A stretch of DNA of 64,000 nucleotides from Haemophilus parainfluenzae (GTDB taxonomy: Bacteria > Pseudomonadota > Gammaproteobacteria > Enterobacterales > Pasteurellaceae): the NCBI RefSeq assembly GCF_003253005.1, contig NZ_QEPZ01000001.1, positions 62,001 through 126,000 of the forward strand. The letters run 5' to 3'. Shown here one piece after another: positions 25,206 to 33,983 of this stretch. Position 1 is the first letter of the stretch; every line of letters starts with the position of its first letter. Below the pieces are notes generated by a model, which saw only the letters and a program-made list of their open reading frames with translations, was not told where the DNA came from and ran no database searches. The translations under genes and the position numbers were made by a program.

Positions 25206-26416
25206 TATTCAATCAACACCCAACCATCATCTAGCCAGTTACAAATCGAATCGAGCAATAATTCCATCGTGCTTTCAAGATCTTCTGTATCATTCACTAA
25301 ATTATTTAAGAATGCCCAATCTAGCGCTTCACCATCGGAAAGGCGTTTCAACACTTCCGCTTCAATGACATTCACCTCATCTAACCATTCGCCATTAGCA
25401 TAAATGCGGAGTGGATTTTCGGTGTAAAGCAATTTGCAGTTATTGTCCTGCATTAATACACCTTGTTCCTCTTCTAAAATTGATCGCACTTCGTCAGGAT
25501 CGGACATCTCATCGGATACTAACATTTCATAACGACGTGAGCTCACTGTACTAGCTACTGCTTGTTTGAACAAGACATCAAAGGCTTCTGACTCTGCCAA
25601 TTTCGCTAAGAATTGTTTTTTCATTGCCTGAATATTTTCATCTGCCAATTTGCCCGTACGCTGCTCTGATTGCGTTAAGCGTAACGGTAATTGGAATTCG
25701 CTTAAATTCAATTCAGGATCTTGATGACAAAACGCTTTATTCACGTTATCGAAAATGTCTGCTAAATTCGGGTAAAGCAAACCGAAAGAAAAGGTCAAGC
25801 AATCATCTTCTGCCACACCGTAATGTGACATACGAGCTGGAATATAAAGAATATCACCTGGGTTCATCACTTCATCAATCACCAATTCACCCATATCGTC
25901 AAAAATACGAATCGGCTGATTCGGTTTAAATTCAGTGGATGAATCACACCATTTGCCTAACTGCCAACGACGGTGACCATAGCCTTGCACCAAGAACACA
26001 TCATATTCGTCATAATGCTTACCAACGGAACCGCCTTTAGGTGCATAAGACACCATAATATCGTCGCGTTGCCATTGTGGGATAAAGCCAAATTTATTCC
26101 AAAGCTGACCGAGTTCAGTACTCCATTGTTCTAAATTTTGGACAAGCACCGACCATTTCTCGGGTACATCCGCAAAATCTTCTTCAGATAACGGACTAAA
26201 AAATACTTTCCAATTATCATCTGAAAAAGTTTTCACTAAACGTGCGGTCACATCTTCGCCTTGTGCTAATTCGATGATATCGTCAGGCTCAAATTGACCC
26301 ACAATTTCAGGCAAACCATTACGAATAATTAATGGTTTTTTCTGCCAATAATCACGCAGGAAAATTTCAGGGGTAATGCCATCAGGCAGACAATATTGGT
26401 TGGAAAGTGCGGTCAT
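25205..26416 (-). CDS. roxA: 50S ribosomal protein L16 3-hydroxylase (JmjC/cupin oxygenase)
   Basis: RoxA (YcfD) is a 2-oxoglutarate and Fe(II) oxygenase that hydroxylates an arginine of ribosomal protein L16. The iron site appears as HYDEYDVF (HxD) plus the later His in [10 protein letters not shown]; the neighbouring VLVQNLEQW and [16 protein letters not shown] are typical of the family. I set the start at ATG 26416 (403 residues) because AAAGGAGT precedes it; a longer frame runs upstream into rnfH but has no ribosome site. The start region ATGACCGCACTTTCC is itself an uptake signal sequence. It is coupled to xseA (1-base overlap) and follows rnfH closely. Confidence 0.92.
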   Translation of the reverse strand: MTALSNQYCLPDGITPEIFLRDYWQKKPLIIRNGLPEIVGQFEPDDIIELAQGEDVTARLVKTFSDDNWKVFFSPLSEEDFADVPEKWSVLVQNLEQWSTELGQLWNKFGFIPQWQRDDIMVSYAPKGGSVGKHYDEYDVFLVQGYGHRRWQLGKWCDSSTEFKPNQPIRIFDDMGELVIDEVMNPGDILYIPARMSHYGVAEDDCLTFSFGLLYPNLADIFDNVNKAFCHQDPELNLSEFQLPLRLTQSEQRTGKLADENIQAMKKQFLAKLAESEAFDVLFKQAVASTVSSRRYEMLVSDEMSDPDEVRSILEEEQGVLMQDNNCKLLYTENPLRIYANGEWLDEVNVIEAEVLKRLSDGEALDWAFLNNLVNDTEDLESTMELLLDSICNWLDDGWVLIE

Positions 26417-26420
26417 TTTT

Positions 26421-26747
26421 TTACTCCTTTTCCTGTTTTTCTTGTTGAGCTTTTTCTTGTGCGGCTTTGGCTTGCTCTGCTGCACGTTTACGACGAATCT
26501 CTTTAGGATCGGCTAATAATGGACGGTAAATTTCAATACGATCGCCGTCTTTTAATTGATCGTTTAGTTTTGCTGGACGGGAATAAATCCCCACTTTATT
26601 TTCACGCAAATCGATCTCGGTAAATTGTTGCAAAATGCCCGATTGCAAAATAGCCGTTTGGATCATTGTGCCTTCATCCACTTTGAAGGATTTCAAATAA
26701 TAGCGATCCGGCAAGGCATAGGCGATTTCAATATTAATTTGGTTCAT
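26421..26747 (-). CDS. rnfH: RnfH-family protein (UPF0125)
   Basis: A 108-residue beta-grasp protein of the RnfH family, function not settled; in many bacteria it lies beside electron-transport or ssrA/smpA genes. The domain spans about residues 3-85, with IEIAYALPDRYYLKSFKVDEG, ENKVGIYSRPAKLNDQLKDGDRIEIYRPLLADPKEIRRKRAAE as the family-defining second half. The C-terminal tail is a highly charged, Gln/Glu/Lys-rich helix (EKAQQEKQEKE). It heads the minus-strand unit rnfH-roxA-xseA, with only 4 bases between its stop and the roxA start. Confidence 0.9.
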   Translation of the reverse strand: MNQINIEIAYALPDRYYLKSFKVDEGTMIQTAILQSGILQQFTEIDLRENKVGIYSRPAKLNDQLKDGDRIEIYRPLLADPKEIRRKRAAEQAKAAQEKAQQEKQEKE

Positions 26748-26827
26748 ATCTTATTCTGTCTTGATGAGTTTTCCGTTATTATAGCGGAAAAGTGCGCTCA
26801 ATATTAACGATAAAATAGGAACACATC

Positions 26828-27244
26828 ATGAATTGGGTATTTTTTGCTATTGGTTCAGCCTTTTTCGCTGGACTTACCGCTATTTTAGGCAAATTAGGGG
26901 TTGAAGGCATTAATAGCAACCTTGCGACTTTTATCCGTACGATTGTGGTTTTACTCGTTACAGCAGGTATCATTAGCTCACGTAACGAATGGCAACTGCC
27001 ACAACATATTACTGCAAAACCGTTTACCTTTTTAATTCTTTCTGGTGTTGCTACGGGCCTATCTTGGCTTTGTTATTATCGTGCCTTGCAAATGGCGCCC
27101 GCCTCTTGGGTTGCGCCCATTGATAAACTCAGTGTGGTCATTGCCATTATTTTAGGCGTAGTTTTGTTAGGAGAACCCTTAAGCATAAAATTAATCATAG
27201 GAAGTCTATTAATTCTCTCAGGTGTTTTAGTCTTAGCCTTATAG
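26828..27244 (+). CDS. Small EamA-type membrane transporter
   Basis: A 138-residue protein with about five transmembrane helices forming one EamA (drug/metabolite transporter) unit; classic members have two such units, so this would work as a dimer. Landmarks are MNWVFFAIGSAFFAGLTAILGKLG at the N-terminus, FLILSGVATGLSWLCYYRALQ in the middle and the C-terminal SVVIAIILGVVLLGEPLSIKLIIGSLLILSGVLVLAL, which is the typical EamA ending. The substrate is unknown. It is divergent from rnfH, and a 7-bp hairpin (TTTTCCG...CGGAAAA) lies between them. pth follows 60 bases downstream. Confidence 0.85.
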   Translation: MNWVFFAIGSAFFAGLTAILGKLGVEGINSNLATFIRTIVVLLVTAGIISSRNEWQLPQHITAKPFTFLILSGVATGLSWLCYYRALQMAPASWVAPIDKLSVVIAIILGVVLLGEPLSIKLIIGSLLILSGVLVLAL

Positions 27245-27304
27245 ATTGAGAAATTAGCCCTTTTTCGCTACAATACGCCACTATTTTTATTCAAGCAGAA
27301 AACT

Positions 27305-27889
27305 ATGTCTGAAATTAAACTCATCGTGGGGCTGGGAAACCCTGGCGATAAATATGCGGAAACCCGCCACAATGCAGGTGAATGGCTGATTGAGCGTTTG
27401 GCTCGTCGCTTTAATGTTTCGCTTAATGCAGAAAATAAATTCTTTGGTTACGTAGGAAAAACGCTAATTAATGGCCAAGAAGTGCGTTTTTTAGTGCCAA
27501 CCACGTTTATGAATTTAAGCGGAAAAGCCGTAGGTGCACTTGCTAATTTTTATCGCATCAAACCAGAAGAAATTTTAGTGCTACACGATGAATTAGATTT
27601 ACCGCCAGGCACCGTAAAATTAAAACAAGGTGGTGGACATGGCGGACATAATGGTTTAAAAGATATCATGGCTCAGCTTGGTAACAGCAACAATTTCTAT
27701 CGTTTACGCATTGGCATTGGCCATCCTGGACACCGTGATTTAGTTTCAGGTTTTGTGCTTAACAAACCCTCGCCTGCAGAAAGAGAAGCTCTCGATAAAG
27801 CGTTAGATGAAGCTACCGATTGCATTGAATTGCTTTTCAAAGAAGGCATGGTGAAAGCCACCAATCGCTTAAACAGTTTCAAAATTTAA
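27305..27889 (+). CDS. pth: Peptidyl-tRNA hydrolase
   Basis: Pth frees tRNA from peptidyl-tRNAs dropped by ribosomes; it is an essential monomeric cytosolic enzyme. The 194 residues fit. The N-terminal [20 protein letters not shown] holds the catalytic His (RHNAG, about residue 21), [15 protein letters not shown] contains the conserved Asn, and [10 protein letters not shown] plus [15 protein letters not shown] form the substrate loop. It lies upstream of ychF, the same order as in E. coli. An inverted pair of uptake signal sequences separates them. Confidence 0.97.
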   Translation: MSEIKLIVGLGNPGDKYAETRHNAGEWLIERLARRFNVSLNAENKFFGYVGKTLINGQEVRFLVPTTFMNLSGKAVGALANFYRIKPEEILVLHDELDLPPGTVKLKQGGGHGGHNGLKDIMAQLGNSNNFYRLRIGIGHPGHRDLVSGFVLNKPSPAEREALDKALDEATDCIELLFKEGMVKATNRLNSFKI

Positions 27890-27894
27890 CTCAA

Positions 27895-27933
27895 AAGTGC
27901 GGTGAAAAAACATCATAAATTTTAACCGCACTT
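27895..27933 (+). repeat. Inverted uptake-signal-sequence pair between pth and ychF
   Basis: AAGTGCGGT (27895-27903) and ACCGCACTT (27925-27933) form a 9-bp stem around an A/T-rich loop. There is no T-run after it, so it may weaken rather than stop transcription. Confidence 0.6.
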
Positions 27934-27956
27934 ACGCTAACAATAAGGAAAACATC

Positions 27957-29048
27957 ATGGGATTTAAATGTGGTATCGTTGGTTTGCCAAACGTCGGTAA
28001 ATCTACCCTTTTTAATGCATTAACCAAAGCCGGGATCGAAGCGGCAAACTATCCGTTCTGTACAATCGAGCCAAATACTGGCGTGGTACCAATGCCGGAT
28101 CCGCGTTTAGATGCGTTAGCGGAAATCGTTAAACCTGAGCGCGTATTACCCACCACCATGGAGTTTGTAGATATCGCTGGTTTGGTTGCAGGTGCAAGTA
28201 AAGGTGAAGGCTTAGGTAATAAATTCTTAGCTAACATCCGTGAAACTGATGCAATTGGTCATGTTGTTCGTTGTTTTGAAAATGATGACATCGTGCACGT
28301 TGCGGGTAAGATCGATCCATTAAGCGATATCGAAACCATCAATACCGAATTAGCCCTTGCTGACTTAGACAGCTGTGAACGTGCAATCCAACGTTTACAA
28401 AAACGTGCAAAAGGTGGCGATAAAGACGCAAAATTTGAGCTGTCTGTGATGGAAAAAATTCTTCCTGTACTTTCTGAAGCAGGCATGATTCGTTCTGTTG
28501 AGTTAGATAAAGATGAATTATTAGCAATTAAAAGCTATAACTTCCTCACATTAAAACCAACCATGTACATTGCGAACGTAAATGAAGACGGTTTTGAAAA
28601 TAATCCGTATTTAGACAAAGTACGTGAGTTTGCAGAAAAAGAAGGCTCTGTAGTGGTGCCTGTATGTGCGGCGATTGAAGCGGAAATTGCTGAACTTGAT
28701 GATGATGAAAAAATCGAATTCTTACAAGACCTTGGCATTGAAGAACCAGGCTTAAACCGTGTAATTCGTGCAGGTTATGCCTTATTAAATCTTCAAACCT
28801 ACTTCACTGCAGGCGTGAAAGAAGTGCGTGCATGGACGGTTTCTGTGGGTTCAACCGCCCCTAAAGCTGCGGCTGTAATCCACACAGACTTTGAAAAAGG
28901 CTTCATCCGAGCAGAAGTCATTGCTTACGATGACTTCATCCAATTCAAAGGTGAAAACGGAGCAAAAGAAGCTGGTAAATGGCGCTTAGAAGGTAAAGAC
29001 TACATCGTGCAAGATGGTGATGTCATGCACTTCCGCTTTAACGTATAA
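27957..29048 (+). CDS. ychF: Ribosome-binding ATPase YchF
   Basis: YchF (EngD/Ola1 family) is an Obg-like P-loop protein that prefers ATP, binds ribosomes and affects stress responses. The 363 residues match the family. G1 is [15 protein letters not shown] at residue 8, G3 is [20 protein letters not shown], and the altered G4 motif is NVNEDG instead of NKxD, which explains the ATP preference. The C-terminal TGS domain spans about 280-363 ([20 protein letters not shown], then [21 protein letters not shown]). It follows pth and ends in a strong terminator. Confidence 0.97.
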   Translation: MGFKCGIVGLPNVGKSTLFNALTKAGIEAANYPFCTIEPNTGVVPMPDPRLDALAEIVKPERVLPTTMEFVDIAGLVAGASKGEGLGNKFLANIRETDAIGHVVRCFENDDIVHVAGKIDPLSDIETINTELALADLDSCERAIQRLQKRAKGGDKDAKFELSVMEKILPVLSEAGMIRSVELDKDELLAIKSYNFLTLKPTMYIANVNEDGFENNPYLDKVREFAEKEGSVVVPVCAAIEAEIAELDDDEKIEFLQDLGIEEPGLNRVIRAGYALLNLQTYFTAGVKEVRAWTVSVGSTAPKAAAVIHTDFEKGFIRAEVIAYDDFIQFKGENGAKEAGKWRLEGKDYIVQDGDVMHFRFNV

Positions 29049-29057
29049 AAACACTTC

Positions 29058-29084
29058 AGACCGCATAACTATGCGGTCTTTTTG
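29058..29084 (+). terminator. Terminator after ychF
   Basis: AGACCGCAT-aact-ATGCGGTCT followed by TTTTTG, 10 bases past the stop. Confidence 0.9.
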
Positions 29085-29105
29085 TATTTATAAAAGGAAA
29101 AAACA

Positions 29106-29966
29106 ATGTCGGATAAATTAAATCAACTCATCGAATTGTTAAAATTAGAAAAAATTGATGATCTTATCTTTCGCGGAGCCAGTGAAGACTTAGGTTTTCG
29201 CCAAGTGTTTGGCGGTCAGGTTGTGGCGCAATCTCTTTCAGCTGCGATGCAAGTTGCCCCGCCTGAGCGTGTACTCCATTCTTGCCATGCTTACTTTTTA
29301 GCACCTGGCGACAGTCAACACCCGATTATTTATGATGTGGAAACCTTACGTGAAGGACGCAACTTCTCTGCATTACGCGTAAAAGCCATTCAACATAAAA
29401 ATGTGATTTGTCATGTCACTGCTTCATTTCAAGTACCCGAAGAAGGCTTTGACCACCAATCAACCATGCCGCAAGTACCAGGCCCGGAACAATGCATTGA
29501 TGAACACGAAATCATGTTAAAAGTGGCGCAAACTTTGCCTGAAAGCTTGAGTGAAAAATTTGCCCAAGAACGACCATTTCAGATTCATAGCCGATATTTG
29601 AACAATCCATTTGATGGTCGAAAACTGCCGCCAGAACAATATGCTTGGTTTAAAACCAATGGAGAGGCACCATTAGATTTGCAGACGCAACAATGTCTCT
29701 TAGCGTATTTTTCTGATTTCCACTGTATTTTGACCGCACTTCATCCACATGGGAAAGGCTTTTTACAAAAAGGGATGAAAGTGGCTACAATCGACCATAG
29801 TATTTGGTTCCACCGCCCTTTCAATTTAAATAATTGGCACTTACATGCCATTGAAAGTAGCAATGCTTTTGCGGGACGAGGTTTAGCGAGAGGACAAATT
29901 TTTGCTGCAGATGGCACATTAATTGCCACCACACAGCAGGAAGGGTTAATTCGTTATCAAGAATAA
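29106..29966 (+). CDS. tesB: Acyl-CoA thioesterase II
   Basis: TesB hydrolyses medium- and long-chain acyl-CoAs to free acids and CoA. The 286-residue protein contains two hotdog folds. Family landmarks are DLIFRGASEDLGFRQVFGGQVVAQSL near the N-terminus, VLHSCHAYFLAPGDSQHPIIYDVE, then the second hotdog with LAYFSDFHCILTALHPHG, TIDHSIWFHRPFNLNNWHLHA and the conserved GRGLARGQIFAADGTLIAT. An uptake signal lies in the second half. It converges with rnhA, which is encoded on the opposite strand 24 bases further on, with another uptake signal between them. Confidence 0.95.
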   Translation: MSDKLNQLIELLKLEKIDDLIFRGASEDLGFRQVFGGQVVAQSLSAAMQVAPPERVLHSCHAYFLAPGDSQHPIIYDVETLREGRNFSALRVKAIQHKNVICHVTASFQVPEEGFDHQSTMPQVPGPEQCIDEHEIMLKVAQTLPESLSEKFAQERPFQIHSRYLNNPFDGRKLPPEQYAWFKTNGEAPLDLQTQQCLLAYFSDFHCILTALHPHGKGFLQKGMKVATIDHSIWFHRPFNLNNWHLHAIESSNAFAGRGLARGQIFAADGTLIATTQQEGLIRYQE

Positions 29967-29990
29967 CCGCACTTTAAAACCAGGTGCAGA

Positions 29991-30452
29991 CTACCCTTCG
30001 TAACCGATATCTTCGAAGGTTGGGTTTTCTGCGCCTTGTTTCGCTAATTCATCACAAATTTCATTTTCACGATGGCCGGAATGGCCTTTCACCCACTGCC
30101 ACTCAATGTTATGGGTTTGAATTGCCTGATCTAACGCAATCCATAAATCCTGATTTTTTACTGCTTTGCCCGTACTCGCTTTCCAATTGTTTTTCTTCCA
30201 ATTGTAAATCCATTGTGTGATGCCATTTTTCATATATTGGCTATCGCTATAAAGCGTCACATGGCAAGGCTCTTTTAAGCTATTTAAAGCCTCAATCACT
30301 GCTCGTAATTCCATGCGATTATTGGTGGTTTTGAAATACCCTTTTGAAATATGTTTTTCATGCTGTTTATAGCGCAGGACAATCCCTATGCCACCGGCTC
30401 CCGGATTGCCGAGACAAGATCCATCCGTAAAAATTTCAATCTGTTTTTGCAT
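29991..30452 (-). CDS. rnhA: Ribonuclease HI
   Basis: RNase HI cuts RNA in RNA-DNA hybrids, removing primers and R-loops. I use the ATG at 30452 (153 residues), because the family start is [18 protein letters not shown]; a longer frame upstream would run into dnaQ. The catalytic acidic residues are seen in [11 protein letters not shown] (Asp), [13 protein letters not shown] (Glu), LYSDSQYM (Asp) and [14 protein letters not shown] (His and Asp). It is divergent from dnaQ with about 59 bases between the starts, the same rnhA/dnaQ arrangement as in E. coli. Its ribosome-binding site is weak. Confidence 0.96.
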   Translation of the reverse strand: MQKQIEIFTDGSCLGNPGAGGIGIVLRYKQHEKHISKGYFKTTNNRMELRAVIEALNSLKEPCHVTLYSDSQYMKNGITQWIYNWKKNNWKASTGKAVKNQDLWIALDQAIQTHNIEWQWVKGHSGHRENEICDELAKQGAENPTFEDIGYEG

Positions 30453-30511
30453 AACTAATTCGAGCTTGTGTAAAATAGGAAGTATTTTAAAGGAAACAAA
30501 TAGGTAGAACA

Positions 30512-31273
30512 ATGATAAATCCGGATCGCCAAATTGTACTGGATACTGAAACCACCGGTATGAACCAAATTGGTGCGCATTACGAAGGACATTGCATTAT
30601 TGAAATTGGCGCGGTGGAAATGATCAACCGTAAATATACGGGTAATAATTTTCACATTTATATCAAGCCGGATCGTTTAGTTGATCCTGATGCTATTAAA
30701 GTTCACGGTATTACGGATGAAATGCTGGCGGATAAACCGGATTTCAAAACGATTGCACAAGACTTTATTGAATACATCCGTGGTGCCGAACTACTGATTC
30801 ACAACGCCCCCTTCGACGTGGGCTTTATGGACTATGAATTCCGTAAACTTGGGTTAGATATCAAAACAACCGACATTTGCCTGGTCACCGATACGTTGCA
30901 AATGGCGCGCCAAATGTATCCTGGAAAACGTAATAGCTTAGATGCGTTGTGTGATCGTTTAGGTATTGATAACAGCAAACGAACACTCCACGGTGCGTTG
31001 CTGGATGCGGAGATTTTAGCCGACGTTTATTTGTCCATGACGGGAGGGCAAACCAGCCTATTTGATGAAGAGCATGAGGATAGTTCAATTATCCAAACGA
31101 CAGCCAATGTTCAAGATCTTCAATGTGCGGTCAATTTTTCGCAAAATTTAAAAGTGTTACAACCCACCGATGATGAACTCCAAGCTCATTTAAATTTCAT
31201 TAAATTGGTCAATAAAAAAAGCGACGGCAAATGTTTTTGGTCTATTCGTACGGGTGACGAAACCTCACATTAA
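30512..31273 (+). CDS. dnaQ: DNA polymerase III epsilon subunit (proofreading exonuclease)
   Basis: DnaQ is the 3'-5' proofreading exonuclease of the replicative polymerase and binds the alpha subunit. The 253 residues match the family. Exo I is [10 protein letters not shown], Exo II is [16 protein letters not shown], and Exo III is [15 protein letters not shown], so all catalytic residues (D, E, D, H, D) are present. The C-terminal part, after about residue 185, contains the alpha-binding segment, here TSLFDEE, a likely clamp-binding-like Q/TSLF motif. An uptake signal lies near 31125. It shares the promoter region with rnhA. Confidence 0.96.
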   Translation: MINPDRQIVLDTETTGMNQIGAHYEGHCIIEIGAVEMINRKYTGNNFHIYIKPDRLVDPDAIKVHGITDEMLADKPDFKTIAQDFIEYIRGAELLIHNAPFDVGFMDYEFRKLGLDIKTTDICLVTDTLQMARQMYPGKRNSLDALCDRLGIDNSKRTLHGALLDAEILADVYLSMTGGQTSLFDEEHEDSSIIQTTANVQDLQCAVNFSQNLKVLQPTDDELQAHLNFIKLVNKKSDGKCFWSIRTGDETSH

Positions 31274-31317
31274 TCGGTTATCTATTAATCAGATAGACAT
31301 AAAAAAGAAAAAAAAGA

Positions 31318-31346
31318 TTGACGGTTTTAACGTTCATCATTATTAT
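31318..31346 (+). promoter_or_regulatory. Promoter of the tRNA-Asp pair
   Basis: The -35 box TTGACG (31318-31323) and the -10 box TATTAT (31341-31346) have a 17-base spacer. The first tRNA-Asp starts 15 bases later. Confidence 0.8.
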
Positions 31347-31360
31347 ACCCAGCAATTAGC

Positions 31361-31437
31361 GGAGTGGTAGTTCAGCTGGTTAGAATACCTGCCTGTCACG
31401 CAGGGGGTCGCGGGTTCGAGTCCCGTCCATTCCGCCA
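31361..31437 (+). tRNA. tRNA-Asp (GTC), copy 1
   Basis: A 77-base cloverleaf with encoded CCA and anticodon GTC in CTGTCAC. The acceptor arms are GGAGTGG and CCATTCC. The following copy is identical in sequence. Confidence 0.98.
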
Positions 31438-31464
31438 ATTTAAAACTTGTCTTAATATACTCAC

Positions 31465-31541
31465 GGAGTGGTAGTTCAGCTGGTTAGAATACCTGCCTGT
31501 CACGCAGGGGGTCGCGGGTTCGAGTCCCGTCCATTCCGCCA
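31465..31541 (+). tRNA. tRNA-Asp (GTC), copy 2
   Basis: Identical over all 77 bases to the copy at 31361-31437, after a 27-base spacer. It is a recent or homogenised tandem duplication and is followed by a terminator. Confidence 0.98.
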
Positions 31542-31558
31542 ATTAAGCCGAGATAATG

Positions 31559-31582
31559 AAGCACCAGAAGGTGCTTTTTTTT
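31559..31582 (+). terminator. Terminator of the tRNA-Asp pair
   Basis: AGCACC-agaa-GGTGCT followed by eight Ts, 17 bases after the second tRNA-Asp. Confidence 0.88.
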
Positions 31583-31654
31583 ATGCCCGAATTTTACCTA
31601 CCAGCCAACATTCGCTATAATTAACCAAATTTACACTTTACAGAGATATTTTTT

Positions 31655-33175
31655 ATGACAACTCCTGTCGTTGCCTTAGTGGGTCGCCCAAACGTAGGTA
31701 AATCCACCCTATTCAACCGTTTAACCCGTACCCGCGATGCGCTTGTAGCTGACTTCCCTGGTTTAACCCGAGATCGTAAATACGGTCATGCCAATATTTC
31801 TGGCTATGATTTCATTGTGATCGATACCGGCGGTATCGATGGCACTGAAGAAGGCGTTGAAGAAAAAATGGCAGAACAATCCTTATTAGCGATTGAAGAA
31901 GCCGATGTGGTGCTTTTCTTAGTGGATGCGCGTGCAGGTTTAACGGCTGCAGACATTGGCATTGCCAATTACTTACGCCAACGTACTAATAAAACAACCG
32001 TGGTTGTAGCAAATAAAACTGACGGTATTGATGCAGACTCACACTGTGCGGAATTTTATCAATTAGGCTTAGGTGAAATTGAACAAATCGCCGCATCACA
32101 AGGCCGTGGCGTGACTCAATTAATGGAGCAAGTACTTGCACCTTTAGCGGAAAAATTACAAGAAAATGAAGCGGAAAATGACCGCACTTCTGATGAAGAA
32201 GAAAAAGATGAATGGGATCACGAATTTGACTTCGATTCAGAGGAAGATACTTCATTAATTGATGAAGCATTAGACGAAGAGCTTGGAGAAGAACAAGATA
32301 AAAATATCAAAATTGCGATTGTAGGCCGTCCAAACGTCGGTAAATCCACATTAACCAATCGTATTTTAGGTGAAGATCGCGTGGTGGTTTACGATATGCC
32401 TGGCACAACACGTGACAGTATCTACATTCCAATGGAACGCGATGGGCAACAATACACCTTGATTGATACAGCGGGTGTGCGTAAACGTGGTAAAGTGCAT
32501 TTAGCCGTTGAGAAATTCTCTGTCATCAAAACATTACAAGCGATTCAAGATGCAAACGTGGTGTTACTCACAATTGATGCGCGTGAAAATATTTCAGACC
32601 AAGATCTCTCTCTACTTGGCTTTATCTTAAATGCAGGACGCTCACTCGTGATCGTCGTGAATAAATGGGATGGCTTAGATCAAGATGTGAAAGATCGCGT
32701 CAAATCTGAATTAGATCGCCGTCTTGATTTCATCGACTTTGCCCGTGTGCATTTTATTTCTGCTTTACACGGCAGTGGCGTGGGTAATCTTTTTGATTCG
32801 ATTAAAGAAGCTTATGCTTGTGCGACGCAAAAAATGACGACGTCCCTTCTCACCCGTATTTTACAAATGGCAACGGATGAGCATCAACCACCAATGATTG
32901 GCGGCCGTCGTATTAAATTAAAATACGCTCACCCAGGTGGCTATAATCCACCAATTATCGTGGTGCATGGTAACCAAATGGATAAATTACCGGATTCATA
33001 CAAACGTTATTTATCTAATTATTATCGTAAGAGTTTAAAAATTATTGGTTCGCCAATTCGCTTGCTATTCCAAGAAGGTTCAAACCCATTCGCGGGTAGA
33101 AAAAATAAACTCACACCAAACCAATTACGTAAACGTAAACGCTTGATGAAGTTTATCAAAAAAGCAAAACGCTAA
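31655..33175 (+). CDS. der: Ribosome-assembly GTPase Der (EngA)
   Basis: Der is an essential GTPase with two tandem G domains and acts in late 50S subunit assembly. In the 506 residues, the first G domain begins [15 protein letters not shown] (residue 10), with DTGG and NKTD. The second begins [15 protein letters not shown] (about residue 225), with DTAG and NKWDGLD. A KH-like domain occupies the C-terminus, ending in a very basic tail ([15 protein letters not shown]). The linker between the G domains, about residues 170-215, is unusually acidic (runs of E and D), and an uptake signal there encodes NDRTS. A strong inverted-repeat terminator follows. Confidence 0.97.
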   Translation: MTTPVVALVGRPNVGKSTLFNRLTRTRDALVADFPGLTRDRKYGHANISGYDFIVIDTGGIDGTEEGVEEKMAEQSLLAIEEADVVLFLVDARAGLTAADIGIANYLRQRTNKTTVVVANKTDGIDADSHCAEFYQLGLGEIEQIAASQGRGVTQLMEQVLAPLAEKLQENEAENDRTSDEEEKDEWDHEFDFDSEEDTSLIDEALDEELGEEQDKNIKIAIVGRPNVGKSTLTNRILGEDRVVVYDMPGTTRDSIYIPMERDGQQYTLIDTAGVRKRGKVHLAVEKFSVIKTLQAIQDANVVLLTIDARENISDQDLSLLGFILNAGRSLVIVVNKWDGLDQDVKDRVKSELDRRLDFIDFARVHFISALHGSGVGNLFDSIKEAYACATQKMTTSLLTRILQMATDEHQPPMIGGRRIKLKYAHPGGYNPPIIVVHGNQMDKLPDSYKRYLSNYYRKSLKIIGSPIRLLFQEGSNPFAGRKNKLTPNQLRKRKRLMKFIKKAKR

Positions 33176-33187
33176 TCTTAACAAACA

Positions 33188-33230
33188 AAGAGCGGTCAAA
33201 AATCACTGTGAATTTTGACCGCTCTTTTTA
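33188..33230 (+). terminator. Terminator after der
   Basis: AAAGAGCGGTCAAAA and TTTTGACCGCTCTTT pair over at least 15 bases and are followed by Ts. The arms look like mutated uptake signals (AGAGCGGT). It also lies just past the hpt stop on the opposite strand, so it may serve both genes. Confidence 0.85.
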
Positions 33231-33242
33231 TTGAAAAATAAA

Positions 33243-33782
33243 TTATTCGTCTATAACGACTTTGCCAATATAGCCTAGATTACGATAACGTTGAGCGTAA
33301 TCAATACCATAGCCGACAACAAATTCATCCGGAATAGAAAAACCAATCCATTCAACCAGTACTTCCACTTCTCGGCGAGAAGGTTTATCTAATAAGGTAC
33401 AAATTGCCAAGCTTGCAGGATCGCGTAAATTTAAAATGCCACGTACTTTTTCGAGGGTATAACCTGTATCAATGATGTCCTCAACAATCAGCACGTGTTC
33501 ATTACGAATATCGCCCTCGAGATCTTTCGAAATTTTAACATCGTGATTACTTGTCATCCCTGCACCATAACTTGATGTGGTCATAAACTCTACTTCTACC
33601 GGTAATTTTAATTCACGCACGAGATCGGCCATGAACATAAATGAACCACGTAAAAGCCCAACAACAATCAGTTTATCAATGGCTTGTTGTTGATAAAAAT
33701 GCGTAATTTCTGCGCCAAGTTCAGTAATGCGGCTACGAACGTCCGCTTCTGAAATTAAAATATCGACGTGGTGTTTTTTCAT
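33243..33782 (-). CDS. hpt: Hypoxanthine phosphoribosyltransferase
   Basis: Hpt salvages hypoxanthine (and less well guanine) to IMP/GMP using PRPP. The 179 residues match the family. The PRPP-binding motif is [16 protein letters not shown] at about residue 100, and other landmarks are [25 protein letters not shown] and the C-terminal [16 protein letters not shown]. Upstream, CGTTTGCGT (33804-33812) forms one good half of a PurR-like operator, so purine control is possible. A terminator and small-RNA candidate lie just upstream, so hpt probably has its own promoter. Confidence 0.96.
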   Translation of the reverse strand: MKKHHVDILISEADVRSRITELGAEITHFYQQQAIDKLIVVGLLRGSFMFMADLVRELKLPVEVEFMTTSSYGAGMTSNHDVKISKDLEGDIRNEHVLIVEDIIDTGYTLEKVRGILNLRDPASLAICTLLDKPSRREVEVLVEWIGFSIPDEFVVGYGIDYAQRYRNLGYIGKVVIDE

Positions 33783-33796
33783 GGTCTTTCCTTTTA

Positions 33797-33812
33797 ATTT
33801 AATCGTTTGCGT
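33797..33812 (-). promoter_or_regulatory. Possible PurR-type operator of hpt
   Basis: On the minus strand ACGCAAACG matches one half of the PurR palindrome exactly; the other half (ATTAAAT) is degenerate. It lies about 15-30 bases before the hpt start. A weak call, supported by the purine role of hpt. Confidence 0.3.
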
Positions 33813-33822
33813 ATTCTACAAT

Positions 33823-33920
33823 AAAAAAGGCTGAAGTTTAAACCTTCAGCCTTTTTAACCCTAACGAATTTACTTTCTACTCTACCTGTTGGAGCAATCT
33901 GCAATCGCTGCTAAACAGAT
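33823..33920 (-). ncRNA. Candidate small RNA between pmbA and hpt
   Basis: On the minus strand a promoter (TTGACA at 33954-33949, TACTAT at 33932-33927, 16-base spacer) would start RNA near 33920. After about 60 bases without an open frame there is a strong terminator: AGGCTGAAGGTTT and AAACTTCAGCCT arms followed by TTTTTT, ending near 33823. The RNA would be about 98 nt. Near the 5' end, CTGTT...AACAG encloses AGCA...TGCT, a second hairpin. A Fur-like box overlaps the -35 region. The design is like iron-repressed sRNAs such as RyhB, or HrrF of H. influenzae; I cannot say whether this is HrrF itself. Confidence 0.6.
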
Positions 33921-33950
33921 GTGCGTATAGTAGCAGAAAGAAATTATATG

Positions 33951-33969
33951 TCAATAAGAATTATTATCA
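33951..33969 (-). promoter_or_regulatory. Fur-like box over the small-RNA promoter
   Basis: On the minus strand GATAATAATTCTTATTGAC matches the 19-base Fur consensus at about 13 positions. It overlaps the -35 TTGACA of the small-RNA promoter, a good position for iron-dependent repression. Confidence 0.5.
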
Positions 33970-33983
33970 TTTTAAGTAATTTA

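Noticed and set aside
31361..31541. Tandem tRNA-Asp copies as attachment-site duplications of an integrated element
   Set aside because: Both copies are complete, only 27 bases apart, and no integrase or foreign cargo lies between or beside them.
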